Assembly: GCF_029945805.1 (NCBI RefSeq)
Contig: NZ_JAQSDH010000022.1
Location: 1 to 64,000, forward strand
Length of the DNA: 64,000 nt
From: Flavobacterium sp.
GTDB taxonomy: Bacteria; Bacteroidota; Bacteroidia; Flavobacteriales; Flavobacteriaceae
Direction of reading: 5' to 3'
Part shown: one piece after another, positions 63,821-64,000 of the stretch
How the letters are laid out: each line of letters starts with the position of its first letter
Numbering within the stretch: the first letter of the stretch is position 1
The notes under the pieces: model-generated
Told to the model about the DNA's origin: nothing
Databases searched by the model: none
What the model saw: only the letters and a program-made list of their open reading frames with translations
Translations under genes and position numbers: made by a program

Positions 63821-64000
63821 ATGAAAAAATTATTTTTTACAGCTATTGCACTAGTTGCATTTAGTGGAGTTTCGATGGCAGAAACGGTTGTCATAAAACA
63901 AAAAGTTGATTTAGTTAGAGGTAGTCATGAAATGTGTAATGAAGCAGGCCATAAAGCATTTGTTCAAGCCATGTTAGCAGACGTTCCACTTGAAGGATCA
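63821..64000 (+). CDS. Secreted protein, cut by the window edge
   Basis: Sixty codons are visible from ATG at 63821 to the window end without a stop. They start with a clear signal peptide (MKKLFFTAIALVAFSGVSMA, cleaved about residue 20) followed by a polar mature part with one cysteine (SHEMCNEAGHKAF). Short exported proteins with this leader are common in Flavobacterium; no function can be assigned from the fragment. Confidence 0.7.
   Translation, partial: MKKLFFTAIALVAFSGVSMAETVVIKQKVDLVRGSHEMCNEAGHKAFVQAMLADVPLEGS

Overview
The window is a contiguous piece of a chromosome from a low-GC member of the Bacteroidota, almost certainly a Flavobacterium or close relative. The evidence is a gliding-motility lipoprotein (GldH), several secreted proteins ending in type IX secretion (T9SS) C-terminal sorting domains, GLPGLI, DUF6029, DUF3109 and Omp28 family proteins, a MurF-Alr fusion, and repeated promoter boxes of the Bacteroidota form TAnnTTTG. 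No phage, plasmid, transposase or CRISPR array was seen. This is mostly core chromosome with a few degenerate genes and small dispersed repeats.

Layout. 1-5.3 kb: a GLPGLI protein with an outer-membrane receptor-like partner, a MORN-like secreted protein and a TlpA-type thiol-disulfide protein. 5.3-7.6 kb: aspS and a cold-shock protein. 7.7-20.9 kb: a complete 14-gene nuoA-N operon (respiratory complex I) with a good promoter in front and a terminator behind; its NuoG is short and lacks the molybdopterin-type domain, and a dispersed repeat sits between nuoF and nuoG. 21-30.2 kb: a Tas-like aldo/keto reductase, then a leftward run: PQQ-type sugar dehydrogenase, a GT51 transglycosylase with a long AsmA-like N-terminus next to gldH, radA, an esterase-fold protein without its serine nucleophile, a short FAD protein and MarC. 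30.3-38.1 kb: DUF3109, tRNA-Ala(GGC), and a group of secreted or envelope proteins rich in thioredoxin-like WCxxC motifs (two Omp28-related proteins, a TlpA protein, a DUF6029 barrel), then a crotonase and an unlisted 57-residue membrane peptide.

38.2-50.2 kb: housekeeping genes queD, lpxH, recJ, adenine deaminase, rsmI, tdk, murF-alr, mscL and asd. Between lpxH and recJ a GIY-YIG nuclease gene, broken by one in-frame stop, is bracketed by inverted repeats. 50.3-56.2 kb: a small His-rich protein with a TonB-dependent receptor (a possible metal-uptake pair), AIM24, DoxX, MtgA and an FAD oxidoreductase. 56.4-64 kb: a large secreted M12B-type metallopeptidase with three fibronectin III repeats, an S9 peptidase, a glycosyltransferase-like membrane protein, a decayed surface-protein remnant and a secreted protein cut by the window edge.

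No wholly new multi-gene system could be demonstrated from sequence alone. The strongest leads are the inverted-repeat-flanked GIY-YIG pseudogene, the dispersed CCCGCT...ATCGGGGCTA intergenic repeat, the TlpA/DUF6029/Omp28 redox cluster, the GT51-AsmA fusion beside gldH and the pseudo-esterase.
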